From assembly GCA_007120035.1 (NCBI GenBank), contig SKON01000004.1:1-64000 (forward strand): DNA of 64,000 nucleotides, given 5' to 3'. The position numbers and the translations under genes are program-made. A model generated the notes under the pieces. The model was not told the DNA's origin. It ran no database searches and saw only the letters and a program-made list of their open reading frames with translations. Source of the stretch: Myxococcales bacterium. GTDB lineage: Bacteria > Myxococcota_A > Bradymonadia > Bradymonadales > Bradymonadaceae. Shown in pieces: positions 18,271 through 26,646 of this stretch; position 1 is the stretch's first letter, and every line of letters begins with the position of its first letter.

Positions 18271-19668
18271 ATGAACCTTCGCCAGCGACAGCAGGAGGGC
18301 CGAGATCTACTCGCCGGAGCCGTGGGCTCCGTCGTGCTGCATGTGGTCGCGCTCGCGTTGTTGGTCGCCGCCTGGGTGGTGGGATCCGTGGAGGTGGAGC
18401 GGTTCGAGGAAGAGGAGGAGGAGGAGGAGACCGTGGAGGTCCTCCTCGAGGACTGGGACGAAGAGGAGTGGGAGGAGGCGCTGCGGCAGGCCGAGGAGGC
18501 TCAGGAGTCCGAAGAGCCCGACGACGAGGAGGCGCTTCGAGAAGAGGAGGAGCCGCCTGACGACGAAGAAGACGAGGAAGAGGAAGAGGACGAAGAGGAG
18601 GAGGAGAGCGCCGAGGAAGAGCTGGTGGCTGAAGCGGAGCCCATGCCCGTGGACCCCGAGCTGATGGAGCTCTACGCCGTCGATCAGGAGACCAACGAGG
18701 AGGAGCCCGAGGAGGCGGACCACATCTCCGATCAGGCCCATGTCACAGAGGAGGAGACCGTCGCCGAGGTGACCACCCTGGAGGAGACGCCTCCCGTGGA
18801 GGAGGAGCCCTTGGCCTTTGAGTTGGAGCACGACGTGGAGTGGGAGATGGCCATGAGCCCCGTGGAGATCCCTGTGGAGCCCGAGGTGATCTCCGAGGAG
18901 GACATAGAGGAGTTCACGGAGCAGCCCGACGAGGAGGACGAGCTCGCCGAAGCCGCTGACGAGTCGGAGTTCCAGGAGTACAGGGACCCGTCGGAGATGA
19001 TCCTCGACGATCAGGGCGACGAGGCCACGGCGGAGGCGACGGAACGGCGGGAGCACCAGATCTTTCAACCCGATCGAGAGCGGGTCGAGGAGCTCTTCGG
19101 CGACGCCGGGCAGGGCTACGAGGGGGTCGAGGTGCCCGAGGGCCGTCGCCTCCTGAGCAGTTGGAAGGAGAACGACGAAGCGCTACGAGCGAGCCTGGAG
19201 AATTACCTGACCCACGTGGAGACCGGCAATCACACCTCGGTGAACGCCCACGCGGCGCCTCACGCGAGCTACATCGCGCGAATTCACCGACATATTCATC
19301 CCCGGTGGGCCCTGAATTTCATTCCCCGGGTGCAGCGGGACTACTCCAACGCCCACCCGCTCAACGACATGACTCTGCGGGCGGTGATCGAGATCGTGAT
19401 CGACGCCGAGACCGGAGCGGTAGTGGAGACCAACATCGCTCAGACCTCGGGGAACACCATGTATGACGCCGAGGCCATCATGACCTCCCGAGGCATCGGG
19501 GTGCATCCGGACCCGCCGTCGGAGATCGTCAGCCCCGATGGTCGGGTATACATCCACTGGACATACTGGCGAGACCAGCGGCAGTGCGGGACCTTCGGGG
19601 TGCGATTGTACCGGCTGATGGACGACTCGGAGCGGCGAGAGATTCCGATGGAGTTGGAGGACGGCTAG
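18271..19668 (+). CDS. TonB/TolA-like envelope protein with polyacidic spacer
   Basis: A 465-residue protein with one N-terminal membrane span (residues about 20-40, VVLHVVALALLVAAWVVGS). A spacer of about 230 residues made largely of Glu and Asp follows, ending in a C-terminal domain of about 130 residues. That domain (MTLRAVIEIVIDAETGAVVE, then NTMYDAEAIMTSRG) matches the pattern of the TonB C-terminal fold, in which a periplasmic domain contacts outer membrane partners. Ordinary TonB spacers are Pro/Lys-rich, so the acidic spacer is unusual. The ATG at 18271 is chosen over an upstream TTG. No exbB or exbD lies nearby. Its stop overlaps the convergent lipoprotein gene. Confidence 0.75.
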   Translation: MNLRQRQQEGRDLLAGAVGSVVLHVVALALLVAAWVVGSVEVERFEEEEEEEETVEVLLEDWDEEEWEEALRQAEEAQESEEPDDEEALREEEEPPDDEEDEEEEEDEEEEESAEEELVAEAEPMPVDPELMELYAVDQETNEEEPEEADHISDQAHVTEEETVAEVTTLEETPPVEEEPLAFELEHDVEWEMAMSPVEIPVEPEVISEEDIEEFTEQPDEEDELAEAADESEFQEYRDPSEMILDDQGDEATAEATERREHQIFQPDRERVEELFGDAGQGYEGVEVPEGRRLLSSWKENDEALRASLENYLTHVETGNHTSVNAHAAPHASYIARIHRHIHPRWALNFIPRVQRDYSNAHPLNDMTLRAVIEIVIDAETGAVVETNIAQTSGNTMYDAEAIMTSRGIGVHPDPPSEIVSPDGRVYIHWTYWRDQRQCGTFGVRLYRLMDDSERREIPMELEDG

Positions 19669-20405
19669 AGCCGCGGAAACTCCATGGACTCCCGGGGTTT
19701 TAGGAGGCTCAGCGCTGCCTCCGGGGTCGGCGAATCCGCGCCATAGGCTGCGCGGTATCGGATGACCCCCAAGAGGGCGTCGCCGTGGACCGTCTCAAAG
19801 GACTCGTCGTCGCGGACGGCGAAACCGAGGGATAGCTCGGCGGGAGAGCGGCCGTCGAGGGAGGCGGGGTCGTAGAAGTGGACGATGAAGCCCAGATCGC
19901 TGAGGCCGGCGCCACGGAGCTCGCGATCGAGCGCGAGGAGGCCCGCCAGCGCCTCCGCAGACGGCTCGGCGAAGAGGTAGAGGTGGAAGTGTAGATTCAG
20001 CTCGCCGGTGTGGTCGGCCCGGAGCTCTTCGAAGGTCGGGATGTTCCGTGGATCCGGCGTGTGGGCGACGATGAGCCGGGTGTGAAGGGCGTGGGGGATG
20101 TCTCGGGAGGCGTCGCTGACGAGCTCGGTGAAGGCCTCGTGGGCCTCTCGATGCCAGCGGGCCTGCGGGTAGAAGTCGTTCACCACCCCTGTGTTGCGAG
20201 AGTACTCCACCAGGAAGGTCAGCGCCGGGTTGGCCTCGGGGCTCACCTGGAGGTGGTAGGCTCCCGTACCGGGGATGAAGTTCGAGGACTGCACGGCGAA
20301 GGCTTCGCCGTACTTCTCGGTGAGGTGCTCCTCGACGACCCGATCCGGGGCTGTGCAACCCGTACCGAAGAGGGCGAAGAAGGCGGCGAGGAACCAGCGT
20401 TTCAT
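19665..20405 (-). CDS. Lipoprotein of unknown function
   Basis: A 246-residue lipoprotein precursor with the signal MKRWFLAAFFALFGTGC and the lipidated cysteine at residue 17. The mature region has alternating hydrophobic patterns suggesting a compact alpha/beta domain, with segments such as ALTFLVEYSRNTGVVNDFYP and LGFIVHFYDPASLDG. I recognise no family. It may be an uncharacterised lineage-specific envelope protein. It is transcribed towards the TonB-like gene with overlapping stops, and its start faces the rpsO promoter region. Confidence 0.8.
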   Translation of the reverse strand: MKRWFLAAFFALFGTGCTAPDRVVEEHLTEKYGEAFAVQSSNFIPGTGAYHLQVSPEANPALTFLVEYSRNTGVVNDFYPQARWHREAHEAFTELVSDASRDIPHALHTRLIVAHTPDPRNIPTFEELRADHTGELNLHFHLYLFAEPSAEALAGLLALDRELRGAGLSDLGFIVHFYDPASLDGRSPAELSLGFAVRDDESFETVHGDALLGVIRYRAAYGADSPTPEAALSLLKPRESMEFPRL

Positions 20406-20494
20406 GGTGAGTCCTGGGGAGGTGAGGGGAGTAGGATGGATAATGTGTGATGGATTTGCAAGGGCGCGGGTGCGCGTCCGTTGGGACCCGAACC

Positions 20495-20523
20495 TTGACT
20501 TCCCGCCGGGGCGACACTAAGGT
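20495..20523 (+). promoter_or_regulatory. Likely rpsO promoter
   Basis: TTGACT at 20495-20500 matches five of six positions of the -35 consensus. TAAGGT follows at 17 bases (20518-20523) as a weak -10 element. The site lies about 100 bases before the rpsO start, in a region without other genes. Confidence 0.45.
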
Positions 20524-20623
20524 CGCCGCGAAATCGCCCCTCGCCGGAGGGACTCTCCATGGGTGAGTCGCCGGGAGGATCACGTGCCGGAGCACATTTT
20601 TACAGCAAGACGAGGAAAACCCC

Positions 20624-20893
20624 ATGGCTTTGCATCCGGATCGAAAAGCGGAACTCATCGCGAAATTTCAACAGTCTGAAGGTGACACGGGTAGCCCCGA
20701 AGTGCAGGTTGCGCTCCTGACGGAGCGGATCAACGGCCTGCAAGGTCACTTCTCGGACCACAAACACGACCACCAGTCCCGACGCGGGCTGCTGAAGCTC
20801 GTCGGCCAGCGTCGCCGGCTCTTGGCGTACCTTCGCAAGAAGGACGTCGAGCGGTACCGGGTCCTGATCAAGGAGCTGGGACTGAGGAAGTAA
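20624..20893 (+). CDS. rpsO: 30S ribosomal protein S15
   Basis: An 89-residue protein of normal S15 length. The conserved 16S rRNA-binding core [37 protein letters not shown] and [12 protein letters not shown] is complete. S15 is an early-binding protein that organises the central domain of the 30S subunit. GAGGAAAA precedes the ATG. The gene sits directly upstream of pnp, the widespread order, but a strong terminator separates the two. Confidence 0.97.
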   Translation: MALHPDRKAELIAKFQQSEGDTGSPEVQVALLTERINGLQGHFSDHKHDHQSRRGLLKLVGQRRRLLAYLRKKDVERYRVLIKELGLRK

Positions 20894-20903
20894 GGAATGA
20901 AGA

Positions 20904-20939
20904 GCCCCCCGCGGCAGTTGGCCACGGGGGGCGTTTTTT
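20904..20939 (+). terminator. Rho-independent terminator after rpsO
   Basis: An 11-base stem (20904-20914 with 20922-20932, one mismatch, seven consecutive G-C pairs at the base) closes a 7-base loop and is followed by six T residues at 20934-20939. Confidence 0.9.
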
Positions 20940-21048
20940 CATGGGAAGAAAGAGAAGCGAAGCACGGGTCGAGAAGAAGCGATGGCCAGGAGGTAGCCTG
21001 TAATTGGCAGCGTCAGCCGCGGCTGGCGAGGCGAACTACATGCTACAC

Positions 21049-21138
21049 CGTCGTCTTCTGAAGACGATGCCATCGCACACTCGAATCGTGTATCGATTCT
21101 CCGACTCCCTTCACTAGAGGGCTCCAGAAGAAGGAGCC
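21049..21138 (+). promoter_or_regulatory. Structured leader of pnp with serial hairpins
   Basis: Three inverted repeats stand in a row before the pnp ribosome binding site. The first is CGTCTTC with GAAGACG near 21052-21067. The second is GAATCG (21082-21087) with CGATTC (21093-21098). The third is GGCTCC (21120-21125) with GGAGCC (21133-21138). In enterobacteria the pnp leader forms an RNase III-cleaved structure through which PNPase represses its own mRNA. Similar autoregulation here is inference. Confidence 0.4.
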
Positions 21139-21156
21139 GAAGAACAGGAGATCGAT

Positions 21157-23259
21157 ATGGCGATCGTACGTGAAGGCGCCAAGTTTGGCGCGAAAGAGTT
21201 GATTCTTGAGACCGGCCGGATGGCTCGACAGGCCAACGGCTCGGTGGTGATCCAGTTTGGGGACTGCATGGTCCTGTGCACGGCCACGATGGGCGGTGTG
21301 CGGCCGGACCTGCCGTTCTTCCCGCTGGTCTGTGACTACGTGGAGAACTTCTGGGCCGCCGGGAACATCCCGGGTGGGTACTTCAAGCGGGAAGGGCGCC
21401 CTGGCGAGAAGGCCACGTTGACCTGCCGGCTGATGGACCGTCCGTCGCGGCCCCTCTTCCCCGACGGGTACATGAACAACACCCAGCTGATGGGGTGGGT
21501 GATCTCGGCGGATAAAGAGTACGACACCGACGTGTTGGCCATCACGGGTGCCTCGGCGGCGATTATGATCAGCGACATCCCGTGGAACGGCCCCGTGGTC
21601 GGCGTCCGGGTGGGGCGGATCGACGGCGAGTTCATCGCCCACCCCAGCTTCGAAGAGCGAGAGCGCTCGGAGATGGATATCGTGATGGCGGTCAGTGACA
21701 ACGCCATCGTGATGGTCGAGGGCGAGGCCAAGGAGGTCCCCGAGGACATCATGGTGCAGGCTCTCGAGTTTGGCCGTGAGGCCGCGCAGCCCGTTCTGGA
21801 GCTGCAGCACAAGCTGGCCAAGGCTGTGGGCAAAGAGAAGATCACCGTGGAGGCCCCCGAGCTCGATCAGGAGATCGTGACCGCCGTGCGCAAGGCCACG
21901 GACGACAAGCTGTCGTCGACGCTTCAGATCGCCGACAAGCTCGATCGTTACAAGGCCCTGGACGCCCTGAAAGGGGAGGTGGTCACGGCCCTGTCGGAGA
22001 CCTTTGAAGACCGGGCCGGTGAGATTAAAGAAGCCTTCGACACGATCAAGAAGCAGACCATGCGGAGTACCGTGATCTCTCAGAAGGTTCGAATCGACGG
22101 CCGGAAGCCCGACGAGATCCGGGAGATCACCGTGGACGTGGGGTTGATCCCCCGGGCCCACGGCTCGGCGCTCTTCACCCGCGGTGAGACCCAGGCGCTG
22201 GTGACCTGCACCCTGGGGACCGAGCGGGACGCCCGCCGGGTGGACACCCTGGAGGCGGATATCACCCAGAGCTTCATGCTCCACTACAACTTCCCGCCGT
22301 TCTGCGTCGGTGAGGCCCGTCCCCTGCGGGGCACCTCGCGGCGAGAGCACGGCCACGGGATTCTGGCGAAGCGGGCCCTGACGGCGAACCTCCCCGACCT
22401 GGTCGAGGAGTTCCCGTACACGGTCCGCGTGGTCAGCGACACCCTGGAGTCCAACGGGTCGAGCTCCATGGCCGCCGTTTGTGGCGGAAGCCTGGCGATG
22501 ATGGACGCCGGTGTCCCGGTGAAGAAGGCCACCGCCGGGATCGCCATGGGGATGATCAAAGAAGGCGACGAGATCGTCGTCCTCAGCGATATCCTCGGTG
22601 ACGAAGACCACATGGGTGACATGGACTTCAAGATCTGTGGCACCGCCGACGGGATCACGGCGTTCCAGCTCGACACCAAGGTGGAGGGCATCACGGCGGA
22701 GACCATGAGCGCAGCCCTGGAGCAGGCCCGAGCGGGTCGGCTTCACATCCTGGGCATCATGAACGAAGCCCTGTCGGCGCCTCGCAAGGACCTGTCGGCC
22801 AACGCTCCCCGGATCGTCACCATCCAGGTGCCGACCTCGGAGATCGGGACGATCATCGGACCGGGAGGCAAGACCATCCGGGCCATCCAGGAGACCACGG
22901 GCACGACGGTGAACATCGACGACAGCGGCACCGTGAAGATCGCCTCCACGGGCTCCGAAGGAGCTCAGCAGGCCATCGAGATCATCGAAGGTCTGACGGC
23001 CAAGCCCGAGGTGGGCAAGATCTACCTCGGGACGGTGAAGACCGTGGTGGACTTCGGGGCCTTCGTGGAGATCCTCCCCGGCACCGATGGCCTCTGTCAC
23101 ATCTCGGAACTCACCGAGGGACGAGTCGACAAGGTCGAGGACGTCCTGAAGGAAGGCGATGAGTGCCTGGTGAAGGTCCTCAACGTGGACGGCCGCACGG
23201 GCAAGGTGAAGCTCAGCCGCCGAGCCGCCCTGGCCGAGCGCGGAGAGAGCGACGAGTAA
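21157..23259 (+). CDS. pnp: Polyribonucleotide nucleotidyltransferase (PNPase)
   Basis: A 700-residue phosphorolytic 3'-5' exoribonuclease. It consists of two RNase PH domains (residues about 10-140 and 310-540) joined by a helical domain. A KH domain follows (TIIGPGGKTIRAIQETTG), and then an S1 domain (GKIYLGTVKTVVDFGAFVEI). The second core carries RGETQALVTCTLGT, SRREHGHG, and SDILGDEDHMGDMDFK with the catalytic aspartates. The length is normal for the family. CAGGAG precedes the ATG. A perfect hairpin terminator follows the stop, so pnp is probably a single-gene unit or is reached by read-through from rpsO. Confidence 0.97.
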   Translation: MAIVREGAKFGAKELILETGRMARQANGSVVIQFGDCMVLCTATMGGVRPDLPFFPLVCDYVENFWAAGNIPGGYFKREGRPGEKATLTCRLMDRPSRPLFPDGYMNNTQLMGWVISADKEYDTDVLAITGASAAIMISDIPWNGPVVGVRVGRIDGEFIAHPSFEERERSEMDIVMAVSDNAIVMVEGEAKEVPEDIMVQALEFGREAAQPVLELQHKLAKAVGKEKITVEAPELDQEIVTAVRKATDDKLSSTLQIADKLDRYKALDALKGEVVTALSETFEDRAGEIKEAFDTIKKQTMRSTVISQKVRIDGRKPDEIREITVDVGLIPRAHGSALFTRGETQALVTCTLGTERDARRVDTLEADITQSFMLHYNFPPFCVGEARPLRGTSRREHGHGILAKRALTANLPDLVEEFPYTVRVVSDTLESNGSSSMAAVCGGSLAMMDAGVPVKKATAGIAMGMIKEGDEIVVLSDILGDEDHMGDMDFKICGTADGITAFQLDTKVEGITAETMSAALEQARAGRLHILGIMNEALSAPRKDLSANAPRIVTIQVPTSEIGTIIGPGGKTIRAIQETTGTTVNIDDSGTVKIASTGSEGAQQAIEIIEGLTAKPEVGKIYLGTVKTVVDFGAFVEILPGTDGLCHISELTEGRVDKVEDVLKEGDECLVKVLNVDGRTGKVKLSRRAALAERGESDE

Positions 23260-23281
23260 GCTCGGACGCTGACGTAGCGCG

Positions 23282-23325
23282 GACGCCCCCACCGGTTGAA
23301 GAAATCACCCGGTGGGGGCGTCTTA
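23282..23325 (+). terminator. Terminator after pnp
   Basis: A perfect 14-base stem (23282-23295 with 23309-23322) closes a 13-base loop and is followed by a short T-containing tail. The stem is strong, but the U-tract is weak. Confidence 0.75.
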
Positions 23326-23425
23326 GTTGTTGGGGCCCCCCGAGGTTTGTTGCCACCGACGGGATTTGGTAGCCTGTAGCTCACGAACATGAGGTCGAAC
23401 TCTGTCGACGATCACGGGAGAACCG

Positions 23426-24352
23426 ATGAGAAAGCTGACGACGATTGCGATTTGCCTGATGACCACGGCGTTCTTCTTGATGCCCCAGACGGCCTTCGCC
23501 GACTTGGATAGCGTCCTCGGCGATGTGAGCTGGGGTGATAGCAAGGACGACGTCCTCCAGAAGCTTCGGCGGTCTCGGATCTCGGAGCTCAACGATCGGA
23601 CGGATCTTCGAAACGACCGGGTGGCCTTGCAGAGAGCGCGGCAGCGGGTGCTCGACGATCTGCGACGGGTAGAGGACTCCTATATGCCCCTGCGGGGAAG
23701 CCGAACCGGATACGAGGTGAGCGTGATCACCGGGGAGTTCACCCCGGACACCGGGGAGTCGATGATGAGGATGCGCGACGACGTGGCGCAGTTCTTCTAC
23801 TTCTTCGCCGACGGCCGCCTCTACAAGGTGGTGATCGCCTATGAGCAGTCCTACGTATCGAACATCGGGTTCGAGGCGTTCTTTGGTCAGGTCTCGCAGC
23901 GGTACGGGCGAGCGTCGAACACGGAGTATGGTACGGTGCGAGGAGAAGAGGTGCTGGTGCAGGCGACCTGGAGTGACGGCACCACGCTCTTGCGGATCGA
24001 CGACAAGCGGGAGTTCTTCGGGACCTTCACGATGGCCTTCAGCCAGCAAGAGATCGAGGAGCGGCGGGCTCAGAATCGGCCCGTCGTGGACTGGGCGGAG
24101 CGGGACAGCAGCGTGTCGTCGCGGGTGAGCGCCTTGATGGAGATGTCCGCCGAGGACCCCAACGCTCGGATCGTCGACGGCCTCGTGGGTGATGTGGAGG
24201 TGACCCTTCCGGAGCGGGCTCGGCAGGAGGAAGAAGAGGAGGAGGCCGAGGAGGCCCCGTCGCGGCCCGCACAGACGACGCCGCAGCGGACCACTCCCCG
24301 ACGGACGGCTCCGGCTCCGGCGGCCGACGAAGACGACCTGGTGATCTACTGA
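23426..24352 (+). CDS. Secreted protein of unknown function
   Basis: A 308-residue protein with a clear Sec signal peptide (MRKLTTIAICLMTTAFFLMP, cleavage probably after AFA near residue 25). The mature part starts LDSVLGDVSWGDSKDDVLQKL, a pattern like short helical modules that compare an expected effect per step. A central region with YFFADGRLYKVVIAYEQ suggests an alpha/beta fold. The last 55 residues are acidic, then rich in Pro, Thr and Arg, and probably disordered. No family is recognised. It lies alone between two terminators. Confidence 0.78.
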   Translation: MRKLTTIAICLMTTAFFLMPQTAFADLDSVLGDVSWGDSKDDVLQKLRRSRISELNDRTDLRNDRVALQRARQRVLDDLRRVEDSYMPLRGSRTGYEVSVITGEFTPDTGESMMRMRDDVAQFFYFFADGRLYKVVIAYEQSYVSNIGFEAFFGQVSQRYGRASNTEYGTVRGEEVLVQATWSDGTTLLRIDDKREFFGTFTMAFSQQEIEERRAQNRPVVDWAERDSSVSSRVSALMEMSAEDPNARIVDGLVGDVEVTLPERARQEEEEEEAEEAPSRPAQTTPQRTTPRRTAPAPAADEDDLVIY

Positions 24353-24358
24353 GTTCTG

Positions 24359-24410
24359 CCACCCCTGCTGGCCCTCCCCAACGAGGAGGTGCCGGCAGGG
24401 GTGGTCTCTT
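24359..24410 (+). terminator. Terminator after the secreted protein gene
   Basis: A 14-base stem (24359-24372 with 24391-24404, one G.T pair in DNA terms) is followed by TCTCTTT. Confidence 0.75.
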
Positions 24411-24434
24411 TGAAAGACCCGAGATGGAGGTGAG

Positions 24435-25745
24435 ATGAAGACCTTCGGTTCGGCCTGGCCTGGCGCCGGGCTCTTTTTTTTCGTTCTCGCGCTGATGGTG
24501 GGCTGCACCGAGGACGAGCGCTTCCCGGAGCTGGACGAGGCGCCGCCGCTCTCGCCGACGGCCTCGCAGCTGGCCGTGGGCGTGTTCCATGGTGACACGC
24601 TAGGGCTTGCGCTCTCCAACCCGGGGTCCTTTCAGGAGGCCACCGAGGTCTTTGACCACGGGTTCTTTCGGTTGAAGAGCTACGATGAGTACTCCGTGTC
24701 CGTGGGGGAATTCCACTCCCACGCGATCCGGGCCGACCAGGTGGACTTCCCGGTCCGAGGCCCGTCGTCGTTCCCGGACACGGGGACCTCGGCAGCTCGC
24801 CTGGCCCCCCGGGCCAACGATATCGTCCTGGAGGCGGAGCGGGCCGTGGAGCAGGCCGGTGGTGGAGGGTTTGCCCGGCATAGCTTCGTGGTGGATTTCT
24901 GGCGCGAGACCGGTGATTGGTGGGTTCGATGGGACGGAAATATCTCGACCGGGACCAATCGGGAGGGAGTAGGTAACTACGGCTTTGACCGGTCCGATAT
25001 GGTGGAGGACCTCCTGGATCACCTGGAGGAGATCGCCGGGGCCCATGAGCCGGAGTGGATCATCCTCGGGGATCGGATGGAGAAGATGATCCTGGGCGGG
25101 GAGGACGGCGCCGGGGTGGCGCCGGAGCAGTTCGACCACTTCCTGGAGTTTTTCGAGCGGGCTCGGGAGCGCATCCGGGGAGCATCGAGCTCCACCAAGG
25201 TGGCCGCCGGGTTTCATTGGGAGGCCGTGGCGGGTCCGCTGGCGGCGAACCTGACCGGGGTGGCGGAGTCCGATCTGGGGCTCGAGGAGCTGGATCAGAC
25301 CTTCCAGGAGGTGATCCTCCCCTTCGCCGAGGCCGGTGACGGGGTGGCCCTGCGGTTGCGGGTCAACCGGTCCGATGCCGACCCGGCGCCGTATCAGTTC
25401 CTACGACGGTTGGAGCAGCTCTACGGACCGGGCATGGATCTGGTGATCTACAGCCTGTCTGTGCCGGTGACGACGACCACAGCGTACCGGCAGCAGCGGC
25501 TCTTCGTGGGAGAGATGATGGAGCACTTAGCAGGTGTGGAGCCCGTGGTCCTGGCCTGGGAGCGGTTCACCAACATCGACGGCGTGGAGACGGCGGATCA
25601 GTCCGTGATCGGTCGGTGCAGGGGCCTGACGGGTCCGGACAGCCGGCTCCAGATGGACCTGGCTCGGTGCCACGATGGCCTCTTCTCCCTGGGTAACCCC
25701 AAGGAGGTCTTTGAGCCCTTCGAGGAGTTTGTGTCCACCGACTGA
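24435..25745 (+). CDS. Lipoprotein, possible TIM-barrel domain
   Basis: A 436-residue lipoprotein precursor with a long hydrophobic signal (FFFVLALMVGC, lipidated cysteine near residue 24). The mature part alternates predicted helices and strands. Strands such as EWIILGDRMEKMI, STKVAAGFHWEAV, GVALRLRVN and GMDLVIYSLSVPV, together with a late PVVLAWERF, are reminiscent of glycoside-hydrolase-like TIM barrels. No catalytic pair can be assigned with confidence. The ATG at 24435 follows GGAGGTG. The gene ends one base before the end of the convergent PDZ-thioredoxin gene. Confidence 0.75.
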   Translation: MKTFGSAWPGAGLFFFVLALMVGCTEDERFPELDEAPPLSPTASQLAVGVFHGDTLGLALSNPGSFQEATEVFDHGFFRLKSYDEYSVSVGEFHSHAIRADQVDFPVRGPSSFPDTGTSAARLAPRANDIVLEAERAVEQAGGGGFARHSFVVDFWRETGDWWVRWDGNISTGTNREGVGNYGFDRSDMVEDLLDHLEEIAGAHEPEWIILGDRMEKMILGGEDGAGVAPEQFDHFLEFFERARERIRGASSSTKVAAGFHWEAVAGPLAANLTGVAESDLGLEELDQTFQEVILPFAEAGDGVALRLRVNRSDADPAPYQFLRRLEQLYGPGMDLVIYSLSVPVTTTTAYRQQRLFVGEMMEHLAGVEPVVLAWERFTNIDGVETADQSVIGRCRGLTGPDSRLQMDLARCHDGLFSLGNPKEVFEPFEEFVSTD

Positions 25746-25746
25746 G

Positions 25747-26571
25747 TCAGTCGTCGGAGTCGGCGCCGGAGGGGGTCAGGGAGGGGAGGAGGGCTTCGAC
25801 CTGCTGAAGGCCTGTGACCACATGAGTGACCTCGCCATCAGGGGAGATCACGATCACCAGGGGGTAGGTGGAGACCAGGAGGGCGTCGTGGGCGGCGGAG
25901 TCGGTGTCGATGGCCACGGGGAGGCGGCGAGGACGGGTCTGGAGGTGATCGCGGACCACCCGGGGTTCTTCGCTGGTGATGGAGATCACTCGGAAGCTGT
26001 CGGGAGACTCCTCAAGAGCCTCCTGGAGCCGGCGGTTGACCTGGCGACAGACCCCGCACCAGGTGGCCCAGAAGTCCAACACCAGCGGTCGTTCACCGTC
26101 GGCGGAGGCGTCCACAGGCTCGCCGTCGAGATCGCGAAGGGAGGAGAGCTCCGGGGCGGGGAAGCCTTCGAGGTGGAGGCGGAGGAGGTCCGAGGAGCTC
26201 GGGGCCGCGCGAAGAGGCATGGAGGCCTGGAAGGTCTCGTCACCGCGCTGAACCTCGAGAGCGACCTGGCGGCCGATGGGTTGCCCCCGGAGGATCGTCT
26301 GGAGCTTGCCCGTGGTTCGCACGGGCTCGCCGTTGACCGAGAGGATGCGGTCCCCATCCTGGAGGCCGGCGGCGTGGGCCGGCGAGCGGCGAAGCACCAT
26401 GTCCACGGCGACCCCGGCCTGAGCGTCGGATTCGCCGAGGACCACCCCGATCCAGGGGCGAGCCAGGGCGCCGGTGGCGCCGGAGTCGGCGGCCACCGTG
26501 GCCGGAAGCGCCAAGGCGGCGGCGAGGGCCACCGTGAGGGTGAGGAGGGCGCGGAATAAGGGTTGGGTCAT
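25747..26571 (-). CDS. Secreted PDZ-thioredoxin (TlpA-like) fusion protein
   Basis: A 274-residue periplasmic protein. Residues 1-28 form a signal peptide. Residues about 38-122 form a PDZ domain (GVAVDMVLRRSPAHAAGLQDGDRILSVNG, cited in part). Residues about 135-268 form a TlpA/ResA-like thioredoxin domain with the active site WCGVC (Cys172 and Cys175) and the cis-proline in STYP (Pro237). TlpA-type proteins reduce or isomerise disulfides in exported proteins, and the PDZ domain could deliver substrates. It is divergently transcribed from a thioredoxin-DsbD-like membrane protein 75 bases away, a likely electron donor. This domain pairing is uncommon. Confidence 0.88.
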   Translation of the reverse strand: MTQPLFRALLTLTVALAAALALPATVAADSGATGALARPWIGVVLGESDAQAGVAVDMVLRRSPAHAAGLQDGDRILSVNGEPVRTTGKLQTILRGQPIGRQVALEVQRGDETFQASMPLRAAPSSSDLLRLHLEGFPAPELSSLRDLDGEPVDASADGERPLVLDFWATWCGVCRQVNRRLQEALEESPDSFRVISITSEEPRVVRDHLQTRPRRLPVAIDTDSAAHDALLVSTYPLVIVISPDGEVTHVVTGLQQVEALLPSLTPSGADSDD

Positions 26572-26646
26572 GAGGCTTTCCGGTCTAGATTCAGGCTGTG
26601 TGCGGCCAGTCAGGTCGATGTTTTGTTTCCGTCAGCGGTTCGACGC

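Noticed and set aside
18405-18650. GAG/GAA-rich stretch as a simple DNA repeat or strand-slippage array
   Set aside because: Codons vary between GAG, GAA and GAC without a fixed unit, so it reads as selection for an acidic protein and not as a tandem repeat.
21043-23292. A 749-residue minus-strand frame across pnp
   Set aside because: Antisense shadow rich in His, Asp and Gly, with no domain. pnp explains the region.
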